Positions 6,227 to 12,257 of a stretch of DNA of 13,703 nt are shown in pieces. The translations under genes and the position numbers were made by a program. Every line of letters starts with the position of its first letter. Positions within the stretch are counted from its first letter, which is position 1. Origin of the DNA: an uncultured Oscillospiraceae bacterium (GTDB taxonomy: Bacteria > Bacillota_A > Clostridia > Oscillospirales > Oscillospiraceae). The stretch lies in contig CALWWO010000008.1 of NCBI GenBank assembly GCA_944385265.1, positions 1 to 13,703 of the forward strand. The letters are read 5' to 3'. Below the pieces are notes generated by a model, which was not told the DNA's origin, ran no database searches, and saw only the letters and a list, made by a program, of their open reading frames with translations.

Positions 6227-8230
6227 ATGGAAAATATGTTAAATAACATAGAGGATATATTAAACCGGAATATCAGCGGTTTTCATCAATATGCACTTAC
6301 AAATCCCGTTCATTTGAATTATGTAAGCCAAAATCTCTGCGATATGCTTGAAATAACGCATGACGAGCTGATAAGCGAAAGCGAAGACCTGTATGCAGGG
6401 TTTGTACATCCGTCCGACATGGTCATTTACTCTGAATTTATAGATGAATTGAAGGCTGAAGAGCGTTCTCTTACCGCAGAATACCGGCTGGTGAAAAAAA
6501 ACGGAGCCGTGATCTATGTCCACGATTCAGCCGTTTCCGAAAAGCTTGACGATGGAACTTTTGTTGGATATTCCGTACTGACAGATATCACGGAGCTTAA
6601 AAACGAAAATGACAATCTGCATTTTCTCAATGAAACGATACCGTGCGGATTTCTTAAATATACATGCGAGAAACAGCCGAAAATCACATATATCAATCAG
6701 CAGATGAAAAATTTTCTGCGTTTCCCCAAATCCCATGCCGGCGAACTTGATTATCTTGAGCTTCATAAAGACAACATCTTTCTGATGATCCCCATGGAGG
6801 AGCGGCGCAGGTTTGCCATATATTTAAACCGCGTTCATTCATCCGGGTTGCCTATCGCAGGCGAGATGACTCTGCTGCGCTGCGACGGGACAAGGGCTCA
6901 TATGTTCGGCTGGGTCACAAAATCGGTAGACGACAGCGGTGAAGAGGAATTCCAAAGCGTTTGCATGGATATTACGGACATGTATATATCAAAAAAAGCA
7001 AATGAAACCAAGCGCTATATCAAGGCGCTGTCCGATGTTTACGATAAAATATTCGAGTATGACCTCAGCGCTAACACTGTAAAATGCCTGTACAGCAATA
7101 ACTCCCCCACATTTAAAATGATCGAGAATATTGCTATGCAGATAGACGACGCCACCGAAAAGTGGATCGCCGGAGCAGTCGTTTCAGAGGATTCTGATAA
7201 AGTGCGCGCCTTTTTCAGAGACTTTTGTCAGAAAAAACTGTACCGCGCAGGCGAAAAACCGCCACAGATATCATATCATGCCAAATCGTCGAGCGGTAAG
7301 ATAAATCTGTATAACGGCATTTTCCTAAAGATGGACGATACGGTCAGCCTCTATTGCTGCAGATGTGTGCCCGATATGGCGGAGGTCGACAGCTTGAGAT
7401 GCGAAAATGTCTCCTTAAAGGAAAATATGCAGCAGCTTATCATGCGCTTTACCGACGGTATCGCAGCTTTTGAAATTTCCGGCGAATATGTGACCCCGCT
7501 GTATGCGAGCGACAACGTCTGCGGATTCTTCGGCTTTACAAAAGAGGAATGGTTGCCTCTTATGAAAAAAAGCACTCCGATCAAAGATTTCGTCGCAAGA
7601 AGCGACACGTCTTATGAGGACATCATGGAGCTTCTCAGGAGGGGCGAGGCTGAATTTACGTATTTTGATCTGAAAACGGAGACAGAGCGCCGAATAAAAG
7701 CCATCTGCTCGCAGATCATCCCGGGCGATTCCTCTCCTCGATATATAATGCTCTATAATGTAGATGAGCTTAAAAAAGACAGCGTTAAAGATACGCCGAC
7801 CGACAGTACGGTATTCGTACGTACTTTCGGATATTTTGACGTCTTTGTGGGAGAAAGACCGATCGCATTCCGCAACAAAAAGGCGAAGGAGCTGTTTGCG
7901 CTGCTTGTCGACCGAAGGGGCGGATACATCTCCTCTGAAGAGGCTATCAGCTTTTTATGGGAGGATGAGCCTGTAAACTCAGTAACTCTGGCGAGATACC
8001 GCAAGGTCGCTCTCCGGCTGAAAAACACGCTTGAGGAGTACGGCATTTCCGACGTTATGGAATCAGTCGACGGAAAGCGCCGCATAGTTCCGGAAAAGAT
8101 ACGGTGTGATCTCTACGATTACCTGTCCGGCAAAGAGGAACACTCGCAGCTTTTCAAGGGCAGCTATCTCTCCAATTACAGCTGGGGGGAAACCACGCTG
8201 GCAGAGCTCACGAGAAATATTTTATACTAG
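6227..8230 (+). CDS. PAS-domain transcriptional regulator with C-terminal SARP/OmpR-like winged-helix domain
   Basis: A 667-residue, apparently cytoplasmic protein with no signal peptide or membrane segment visible. Residues about 15-125 form a PAS_3-like domain (YRLVKKNGAVIYVHDS, GYSVLTDITELK). About 130-255 is a second PAS-like unit ending in VCMDITDMYISKK. About 265-385 is a weaker, possibly degenerate sensor repeat, and 400-515 is another PAS-like unit (DGIAAFEISGEYVTPLYASDN). Residues 529-632 form a winged-helix DNA-binding domain of the SARP/OmpR type (VRTFGYFDVFVGERPIAF, KAKELFALLVDRRGGYISSEEA). There is no phosphoacceptor receiver domain, so control is probably by ligand or partner binding to the sensor repeats. 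AAGGAG (6216-6221) sits five bases before the ATG. It lies between fatty-acid genes and a thioesterase, so a role in acyl metabolism is plausible but inferred. The stop is TAG. Confidence 0.8.
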   Translation: MENMLNNIEDILNRNISGFHQYALTNPVHLNYVSQNLCDMLEITHDELISESEDLYAGFVHPSDMVIYSEFIDELKAEERSLTAEYRLVKKNGAVIYVHDSAVSEKLDDGTFVGYSVLTDITELKNENDNLHFLNETIPCGFLKYTCEKQPKITYINQQMKNFLRFPKSHAGELDYLELHKDNIFLMIPMEERRRFAIYLNRVHSSGLPIAGEMTLLRCDGTRAHMFGWVTKSVDDSGEEEFQSVCMDITDMYISKKANETKRYIKALSDVYDKIFEYDLSANTVKCLYSNNSPTFKMIENIAMQIDDATEKWIAGAVVSEDSDKVRAFFRDFCQKKLYRAGEKPPQISYHAKSSSGKINLYNGIFLKMDDTVSLYCCRCVPDMAEVDSLRCENVSLKENMQQLIMRFTDGIAAFEISGEYVTPLYASDNVCGFFGFTKEEWLPLMKKSTPIKDFVARSDTSYEDIMELLRRGEAEFTYFDLKTETERRIKAICSQIIPGDSSPRYIMLYNVDELKKDSVKDTPTDSTVFVRTFGYFDVFVGERPIAFRNKKAKELFALLVDRRGGYISSEEAISFLWEDEPVNSVTLARYRKVALRLKNTLEEYGISDVMESVDGKRRIVPEKIRCDLYDYLSGKEEHSQLFKGSYLSNYSWGETTLAELTRNILY

Positions 8231-8242
8231 CGAGGAAATAAC

Positions 8243-8656
8243 ATGCACACCTATACTCGAACGGTCAATTACTATGAGACCGATAAAATGGGCATTACCC
8301 ATCACTCCAACTACGTCCGATGGATGGAGGAGGCAAGGATGGATTATTTTAACAGCATAGGCTACAGGATGAGCAAATTTGAGGCAGAGGGAGTTTACTC
8401 ACCTGTCGTATCGGTAAATTGCCGGTACCGGCGCACCACCACGTTTGAGGATGTGATACAAATCTCTGTATCGCCTGTCGAATACAGCGGCGTAAAACTC
8501 GTCATGGGCTATACGATGATAAATCTAAAGACCGGTGAAACAGTCTTTACCGGAACGTCGTCCCATTGCTTTATAGGCGGAAACAAAAAGCCGTTAGCAA
8601 TCAAAAATCGCTTTCCGGATTTTGACGCAGCTATGAGGCGCGAGGTACAGGCGTAA
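8243..8656 (+). CDS. acyl-CoA thioesterase, YbgC/4HBT hot-dog family
   Basis: A 137-residue single hot-dog domain thioesterase that is expected to hydrolyse acyl-CoA (or acyl-ACP) thioesters. The opening YTRTVNYYETDKMGITHHSN followed by YVRWMEEAR is the classic 4HBT signature, with D14 in the position of the catalytic aspartate. Further family features are CRYRRTTTFEDVI and the central strand GETVFTGTSSHCFI. Length is normal. A ribosome binding site GAGGA (8232-8236) lies six bases before the ATG. The gene follows the regulator stop by only 12 bases and very probably shares its transcript. The substrate cannot be told from sequence. The neighbourhood suggests balancing of acyl-CoA pools against the upstream acyl-CoA synthetase. 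Confidence 0.88.
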   Translation: MHTYTRTVNYYETDKMGITHHSNYVRWMEEARMDYFNSIGYRMSKFEAEGVYSPVVSVNCRYRRTTTFEDVIQISVSPVEYSGVKLVMGYTMINLKTGETVFTGTSSHCFIGGNKKPLAIKNRFPDFDAAMRREVQA

Positions 8657-8730
8657 AAAGAAGCGGCGGCGCTTTAATAATTTGGTCTTTAGGAAGAGTA
8701 TTATAATCTATCCGCACAAATTGAACAGAT

Positions 8731-8766
8731 ACGGCGGCAGGGTCTTCCCTGTTCCGCCGTTTTTTA
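8731..8766 (+). terminator. intrinsic terminator after the thioesterase
   Basis: ACGGCGG-C-AGGG (8731-8742) pairs with CCCT-G-(TT bulge)-CCGCCGT (8747-8760) around a TCTT loop, followed by TTTTT. This is a textbook Rho-independent terminator ending the regulator-thioesterase unit. Confidence 0.88.
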
Positions 8767-8896
8767 TTGTCAGGCGGAGAAATGATAATCGTCCGCCGCA
8801 CGGTATCCGGAGAAACATCGCGGCAGCGTATGAAATAAAAACCGGCGATAACGCAAAAAGTTCTGTTAAAATCATGCGGAATTTCCAACGCCGCTA

Positions 8897-8927
8897 TGGT
8901 ATAATATCTGCTAGACGGATATTATAC
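8897..8927 (+). promoter_or_regulatory. extended -10 promoter-like sequence inside a perfect palindrome
   Basis: TGGTATAAT (8897-8905) is a consensus extended -10 element, and no good -35 is visible. The -10 lies in a perfect 10-base inverted repeat, GTATAATATC (8899-8908) and GATATTATAC (8918-8927), with a 9-base spacer. The palindrome places a second TATAAT on the minus strand. It could be the promoter for the structured region and the HD-domain gene, with an overlapping operator. Confidence 0.45.
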
Positions 8928-8990
8928 TTGAGATTTAAGTCCTTTTTCTCGTCCCTTTCGGGACAACCGCTACGTTGCGGCTTCGCAGAA

Positions 8991-9010
8991 TTTGCCGCGT
9001 GCGCGGCAAA
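8991..9010. repeat. perfect inverted repeat, 9-base arms
   Basis: TTTGCCGCG (8991-8999) and CGCGGCAAA (9002-9010) are perfect complements with a 2-base spacer. Flanking GAATT and AATTC extend the pairing after a small bulge. Confidence 0.8.
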
Positions 9011-9034
9011 GAAATTCAAATCTATTTTTCGTAC

Positions 9035-9108
9035 GGACATGCGCCGGACGAAAAATACTTCTCATCGCGTAAGTGTGTGAATGAAATGAGCGCGCGCAGC
9101 GCGATGCA
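9035..9108 (+). repeat. 74-base direct repeat, copy 1
   Basis: Aligned without gaps to 9176-9249, with 11 mismatches in 74 positions by eye, about 85 percent identity. It contains GCCGGACGAAAAATACTT, AATGAAATGAG and CAGCGCGATGCA identical in both copies. Confidence 0.85.
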
Positions 9109-9115
9109 GGGAGAA

Positions 9116-9139
9116 CATCCAAACGCAGGCGTTTGGATG
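9116..9139. repeat. perfect inverted repeat, 11-base arms
   Basis: CATCCAAACGC (9116-9126) and GCGTTTGGATG (9129-9139) are perfectly complementary with a 2-base spacer. No T-run follows, so it is not a terminator. Confidence 0.85.
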
Positions 9140-9146
9140 AAAAAAC

Positions 9147-9172
9147 TCGATAAAACGTTTACGTTTTATCGA
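9147..9172. repeat. perfect inverted repeat, 11-base arms
   Basis: TCGATAAAACG (9147-9157) and CGTTTTATCGA (9162-9172) are perfectly complementary around TTTA. It lies directly between the two 74-base repeat copies and abuts copy 2. Confidence 0.85.
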
Positions 9173-9175
9173 TAA

Positions 9176-9249
9176 GGACATGTGCCGGACGAAAAATACT
9201 TATCATTGCACCAACGTGCGAATGAAATGAGTGCGCACAGCGCGATGCA
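9176..9249 (+). repeat. 74-base direct repeat, copy 2
   Basis: Second copy of the element at 9035-9108, same length, starting 141 bases downstream of copy 1. The internal stem is Watson-Crick here (GCAC/GTGC around CAAC), whereas copy 1 uses mostly G-U pairs at the same positions. Confidence 0.85.
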
Positions 9250-9339
9250 AAAATCTCGCGCAAAGGTAGCTCTGTGCGAATTACGTGAAAATTTTACAGA
9301 ATACCGGCGCTTTACAGTATTTGAAAGGATAGATCAACT

Positions 9340-9870
9340 ATGACGGACAGCGAAGCAAAGCTCTTATCAATGGCGCTCGCTTATGAGGAGGGACATCCGA
9401 GACGCACTCAGCACATTTTGAAAGTATATGCCCTCGCTATGCTGCTCGGCAAATGCGAAGGTCTCTGTGAGGATGAAAAACACATTCTTCATGCGGCGGC
9501 TATCCTCCACGACATCGCAATAAAATACTGCAAGCAGCATTATAACGGCGACGCCTGTCAGGAAAATCAGAAAAAGGAGGCTCCGCGTCTTGTCGAAAGC
9601 TTCCTTAAAGAGTCCGGATATCCCGCCGAATGCATACCGGCGGTGACAGAGCTTGTAAAAAAGCACCATGATTATTACGAGCCTCACTCTGTGCTATTAC
9701 AGCTTTTGATCGAAGCTGATCTGATAGTGAACTGCTACGAAACTAATCCGGAGCGCTCCGCACTCTCGAAAATAAAAGCATTATTTAAAACGCAGACCGG
9801 TCTTAAGCTGTTCTGCACGTATGAAAACGGCGCCGGACCGTTAAAAAACGCCGCGCCGCCCATGCAATAA
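9340..9870 (+). CDS. HD-domain phosphohydrolase family protein
   Basis: A 176-residue soluble HD-domain protein. The metal-binding pattern is visible in order: H25 in RRTQHILKVYALAMLLG, H57-D58 in HAAAILHDIA, histidines 109/110 in VKKHHDYYEP, and D127 in LLIEADLIVN. This is the H...HD...D arrangement of metal-dependent phosphohydrolases. The FKTQTGLKL segment near the C terminus resembles small HD proteins common in Clostridia, whose substrates are not established. A purine-rich site AAAGGA (9324-9329) lies 10 bases upstream of the ATG. Upstream is the long structured region at 8928-9339, which may be its leader. It ends 27 bases before pepD and is likely co-transcribed with it. The Pro/Ala-rich tail (GPLKNAAPPMQ) looks variable. 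A hydrolase role is supported; the substrate is unknown. Confidence 0.85.
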   Translation: MTDSEAKLLSMALAYEEGHPRRTQHILKVYALAMLLGKCEGLCEDEKHILHAAAILHDIAIKYCKQHYNGDACQENQKKEAPRLVESFLKESGYPAECIPAVTELVKKHHDYYEPHSVLLQLLIEADLIVNCYETNPERSALSKIKALFKTQTGLKLFCTYENGAGPLKNAAPPMQ

Positions 9871-9897
9871 AAGCATGTAATAAAGGAGAGATTATAC

Positions 9898-11349
9898 ATG
9901 AAAATTCTTGAAAATATCGAGCCAAAAAAAGTGTTCCGCTTTTTTGAGGAGATCTGCATGATCCCGCACGGCTCTGGCAACACTCGGGCAATAAGCGACT
10001 ACTGCGTAAACTTTGCCCGCCAGCGCGGTCTTAAATACCATCAGGACAGCTTAAACAACGTGATTATATGGAAAGACGCCTCGGCGGACGCTAAAAATAC
10101 GGAGCCCATCATTTTACAGGGGCATCTTGACATGGTATGTGAAAAAAATGACGGCGTTGAGTTTGATTTCCTCAAGGATGGTCTCAAGCTTATAGTGGAC
10201 GGCGACTTTATAACTGCCGACGGGACTACGCTCGGCGGGGACGACGGCTCAGCTGTCGCGATAATGCTAGCTCTGCTGGACTCCGACATAACAGCGCCCG
10301 CGATAGAAGCCGTATTTACAGTCGACGAAGAGACGGGTATGTTCGGCGCGGCAGCGCTCGACATGTCGCTTTTGCGTGGCAGGAAAATGCTGAATCTCGA
10401 CGGTGAGGATGAGAGCGAATTCATAGCCGGATGCGCCGGCGGTGCACGCGTCAGCGCGACTGTCCCGCTCACATTTGACGAAATAGAGGGTCGGCGCTGC
10501 ACGCTTACGGTGGACGGCTTGCGCGGCGGTCACTCCGGCATGGGCGTAAGCCGCGGGATCGCCAATTCCAACGAGCTTATGGGCAGAGTCATGTATGAGA
10601 TCAAAAAAGCGGCTCCCTTCAGGCTTATCTCAATAAAAGGCGGGCGGCGCGACAATGTTGTCCCCTCCAAAACCTCCGCCGATATTATAATGGACGCACG
10701 CGATATTGAAACCGCTAAACGAATCGCCGAGCGCATGACCTGCGATCTGAGAAATGAATTTGCCGTCGCCGACCCCGGCGTTACCGTAACGCTCAGCACC
10801 GGCGATACGGAAAAAGTAGCAGCCGCCGACGCAGACAGCACCGGCAGAGCGATATCAGCGCTGCTTCTCCTCCCGAACGGGCTCCAGGAGATGAGCATGG
10901 AGATACCGGGACTTGTGCAGACCTCGCTCAACATTGGCATACTTGATACGGAAAACGGCGCGCTTTGCTTCTCCACCGCTGTCAGAAGCTCAAAGACCTC
11001 TCAAAAGCAAATGCTTATAAACCGGATAGAGCAGCTTGTCGCACTGCTTGGCGGCACGACGGAGGTTTACGGCGACTATCCCGCGTGGGAATACAAAATA
11101 GATTCCCCGTTCAGGGACATGCTCGCCGGCGTTTATCGTGAAAAGTTCGGCAGGGACGTGCAAATCCGTGCGATACACGCGGGACTTGAATGCGGTATGT
11201 TTTCGGACAAAATCGAGGGTCTTGACTGCGTTTCCTTCGGTCCCGACGTTTTGGACGTACACTCCCCGCGCGAGAGGATGAGCATATCCTCCGTTGCAAG
11301 GGTATGGGACTTCTTGCTCACGGTGCTTGAGCGTCTGGCGGGGAAATAG
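9898..11349 (+). CDS. pepD: aminoacyl-histidine dipeptidase (PepD-type, peptidase family M20)
   Basis: A 483-residue cytosolic metallodipeptidase of the PepD/M20C type, which typically cleaves Xaa-His and other dipeptides and feeds peptide-derived amino acids to the cell. Family landmarks are FFEEICMIPHGSGNTR at the N terminus, the first metal site LQGHLDMVCEKN (H76, with D78 beside it), the bridging aspartate in TLGGDDGSA (D115), the catalytic and metal-binding glutamates in TVDEETGMFGA (E144, E145), and NLDGEDE (D168). C-terminal motifs IHAGLECGMFSDKI and DVHSPRERM supply the final histidine ligand. An insert domain with GLRGGHSGMG lies in between. Length is normal and no key residue is missing. 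AAAGGAG (9882-9888) gives a strong ribosome binding site. It probably forms an operon with the HD gene upstream, and peptide uptake by the transporter component at the right end would be a natural partner. Confidence 0.93.
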   Translation: MKILENIEPKKVFRFFEEICMIPHGSGNTRAISDYCVNFARQRGLKYHQDSLNNVIIWKDASADAKNTEPIILQGHLDMVCEKNDGVEFDFLKDGLKLIVDGDFITADGTTLGGDDGSAVAIMLALLDSDITAPAIEAVFTVDEETGMFGAAALDMSLLRGRKMLNLDGEDESEFIAGCAGGARVSATVPLTFDEIEGRRCTLTVDGLRGGHSGMGVSRGIANSNELMGRVMYEIKKAAPFRLISIKGGRRDNVVPSKTSADIIMDARDIETAKRIAERMTCDLRNEFAVADPGVTVTLSTGDTEKVAAADADSTGRAISALLLLPNGLQEMSMEIPGLVQTSLNIGILDTENGALCFSTAVRSSKTSQKQMLINRIEQLVALLGGTTEVYGDYPAWEYKIDSPFRDMLAGVYREKFGRDVQIRAIHAGLECGMFSDKIEGLDCVSFGPDVLDVHSPRERMSISSVARVWDFLLTVLERLAGK

Positions 11350-11393
11350 ACAGCGCCGTCTTCTCCGGGCGACCTCTTACGTATAAAATACTC

Positions 11394-11430
11394 AACCCTC
11401 CGTATACCTGTGGGTATACGGAGGGTTTTT
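11394..11430. terminator. strong, probably bidirectional intrinsic terminator between convergent genes
   Basis: A perfect 15-base-pair stem, AACCCTCCGTATACC (11394-11408) with GGTATACGGAGGGTT (11413-11427), and a TGTG loop. On the + strand it is followed by a T-run. On the minus strand the tail is weaker (GAGTATTTTAT). It sits between pepD (+) and the acetyltransferase (-), so it likely serves both. Confidence 0.92.
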
Positions 11431-11457
11431 GTTTGAGAGCAAAGCTTCCGCTGCGGA

Positions 11458-11949
11458 TTACAGAACGCAATAGTAGATATATATATTTTCATAATGCCCG
11501 TCTTTCATTCTAAAGCCTTTCGGTATAAGACCTACTTCAACAAAGCCTAAACGTTCATACAAATGTCTGGCATGGATATTCGCCGCTACAACCGCATTAA
11601 ACTGCAAAATACTAAACCCATGCAAACGTCCCTGCGCCTTACAGTCTATCACCAGCTTCTCACCTATATGAAGTCCTCTTCTTTTCGAGCTGACGGCATA
11701 GCTTGCATTGCCGATATGTCCGCATCTTCCGACGTTATTGGGGTGCAGTATATAAAGTCCATATATTTCTTGCGTTTCTTCATCAACGGCTACCGCTGCA
11801 TACGTTTGCGATTTAAAAAACTCTTTTCCGCTGTTAAAGGTCAGCATTTCCTCCTGCGGAAAAGCCACGCCCTCCTCAATAACCTCGTTCCATATTTTTA
11901 TCATTTCCGGCAAATCGGTCTCACCGTATTTGCGTACCGCAATTTTCAT
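11458..11949 (-). CDS. GNAT-family N-acetyltransferase
   Basis: A 163-residue single-domain GNAT enzyme that is expected to transfer an acetyl group from acetyl-CoA to an amine. The core starts at once (MKIAVRKYGETDLPEMIKIW). The acetyl-CoA pyrophosphate-binding motif A is VSSKRRGLHIGEKLV (residues 86-100), with H94 in the glycine position of the RGxGIG consensus, a substitution I believe occurs in some relatives. Motif B follows as ANIHARHLYERLGFVEVG. The ATG at 11949 was chosen because the domain begins there and GGGGGC lies upstream. A GTG at 11979 would add 10 residues (MKIVRFGGLT) and has AGGA close upstream, so it remains an alternative. It is transcribed convergently to pepD and divergently from the solute-binding protein gene. 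The substrate cannot be deduced; amino-acid-type amines are a guess from family resemblance. Confidence 0.85.
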   Translation of the reverse strand: MKIAVRKYGETDLPEMIKIWNEVIEEGVAFPQEEMLTFNSGKEFFKSQTYAAVAVDEETQEIYGLYILHPNNVGRCGHIGNASYAVSSKRRGLHIGEKLVIDCKAQGRLHGFSILQFNAVVAANIHARHLYERLGFVEVGLIPKGFRMKDGHYENIYIYYCVL

Positions 11950-12049
11950 TGTCAAGCCCCCAAAACGTACGATTTTCACTTTTCCTGTTTTTGTTGCAAG
12001 GCAGTGAAAAGAACTTAAATTTTAAACGTATAACATCTGTTTTTTTGAT

Positions 12050-12055
12050 ACTATA
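12050..12055 (-). promoter_or_regulatory. possible extended -10 promoter for the GNAT gene
   Basis: On the minus strand TGCTATAGT forms an extended -10 (TATAGT at 12055-12050), about 100 bases before the GNAT start. No good -35 was seen at the right distance. Confidence 0.3.
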
Positions 12056-12171
12056 GCATATCGGCGCAGAAATTTCTATTGCATTCTATTTTCTGCACGC
12101 ATTTCCCCTCTTTGTTATTCGTTTGAGTTTACCATGATTTTTTATTCATACCGCTATGTTTGATTTCGTAA

Positions 12172-12200
12172 TGTACATTTCATTTAGCAAATGGTATATT
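12172..12200 (+). promoter_or_regulatory. possible promoter of the solute-binding protein gene
   Basis: TGTACA (12172-12177) and TATATT (12195-12200) are spaced by 17 bases, with an extended -10 TG at 12192-12193. The site lies about 58 bases before the ATG in an AT-rich stretch. The rest of the 278-base gap between the two divergent genes shows no gene or obvious operator. Confidence 0.45.
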
Positions 12201-12257
12201 TATTAAAAATATTTCTCACAAATCAAACATCAGCGTAATATGAAAGGGGAATTTATT

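Larger units (their letters stand above)
8928..9339 (+). other. structured intergenic region: hairpin array, candidate noncoding RNA or long 5' leader
   Basis: About 410 bases with no convincing gene lie between the palindromic promoter-like site and the HD-domain gene. In order it holds the hairpins GTCCC/GGGAC (8951-8964), CCGC/GCGG (8967-8980), TTTGCCGCG/CGCGGCAAA (8991-9010) and ATTTTTCGT/ACGAAAAAT (9024-9056). Next come a 74-base repeat copy (9035-9108), two perfect hairpins (9116-9139 and 9147-9172) and a second repeat copy (9176-9249). A last hairpin, TCGCGCA/TGTGCGA, spans 9256-9279. Small open frames across it are dominated by the palindromes and do not look like protein. No known riboswitch class was recognised. 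It may be a cis-acting leader, an independent small RNA, or a family of dispersed palindromic repeats. Confidence 0.5.

Noticed and set aside
8682..8707. TTGGTC and TATAAT as a promoter just after the thioesterase
   Set aside because: The spacing is only 14 bases and transcription would meet the terminator at 8731 almost at once.
8782..8838. 18-codon open frame with a purine-rich sequence upstream, considered as a leader peptide
   Set aside because: It lies after the terminator and before the promoter-like site, has no recognisable run of regulatory codons, and is short enough to arise by chance.
8975..9175. 66-residue open frame across the structured region, with a repeated GHxPDEKY...NEMSAxSAMQ translation in both 74-base copies
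   Set aside because: The apparent peptide repeat is simply the translated nucleotide repeat. Differences between copies change amino acids freely but keep stems, there is no good ribosome binding site, and long perfect palindromes lie inside it.
8928..9279. CRISPR array
   Set aside because: There are only two repeat copies, the units are 74 bases and imperfect, the intervening sequence is itself palindromic, and no cas genes are present.
11458..12018. Plus-strand open frame of 151 residues (11563-12018) over the acetyltransferase
   Set aside because: The minus-strand GNAT gene explains the same bases with clear motifs; the plus-strand frame has none.
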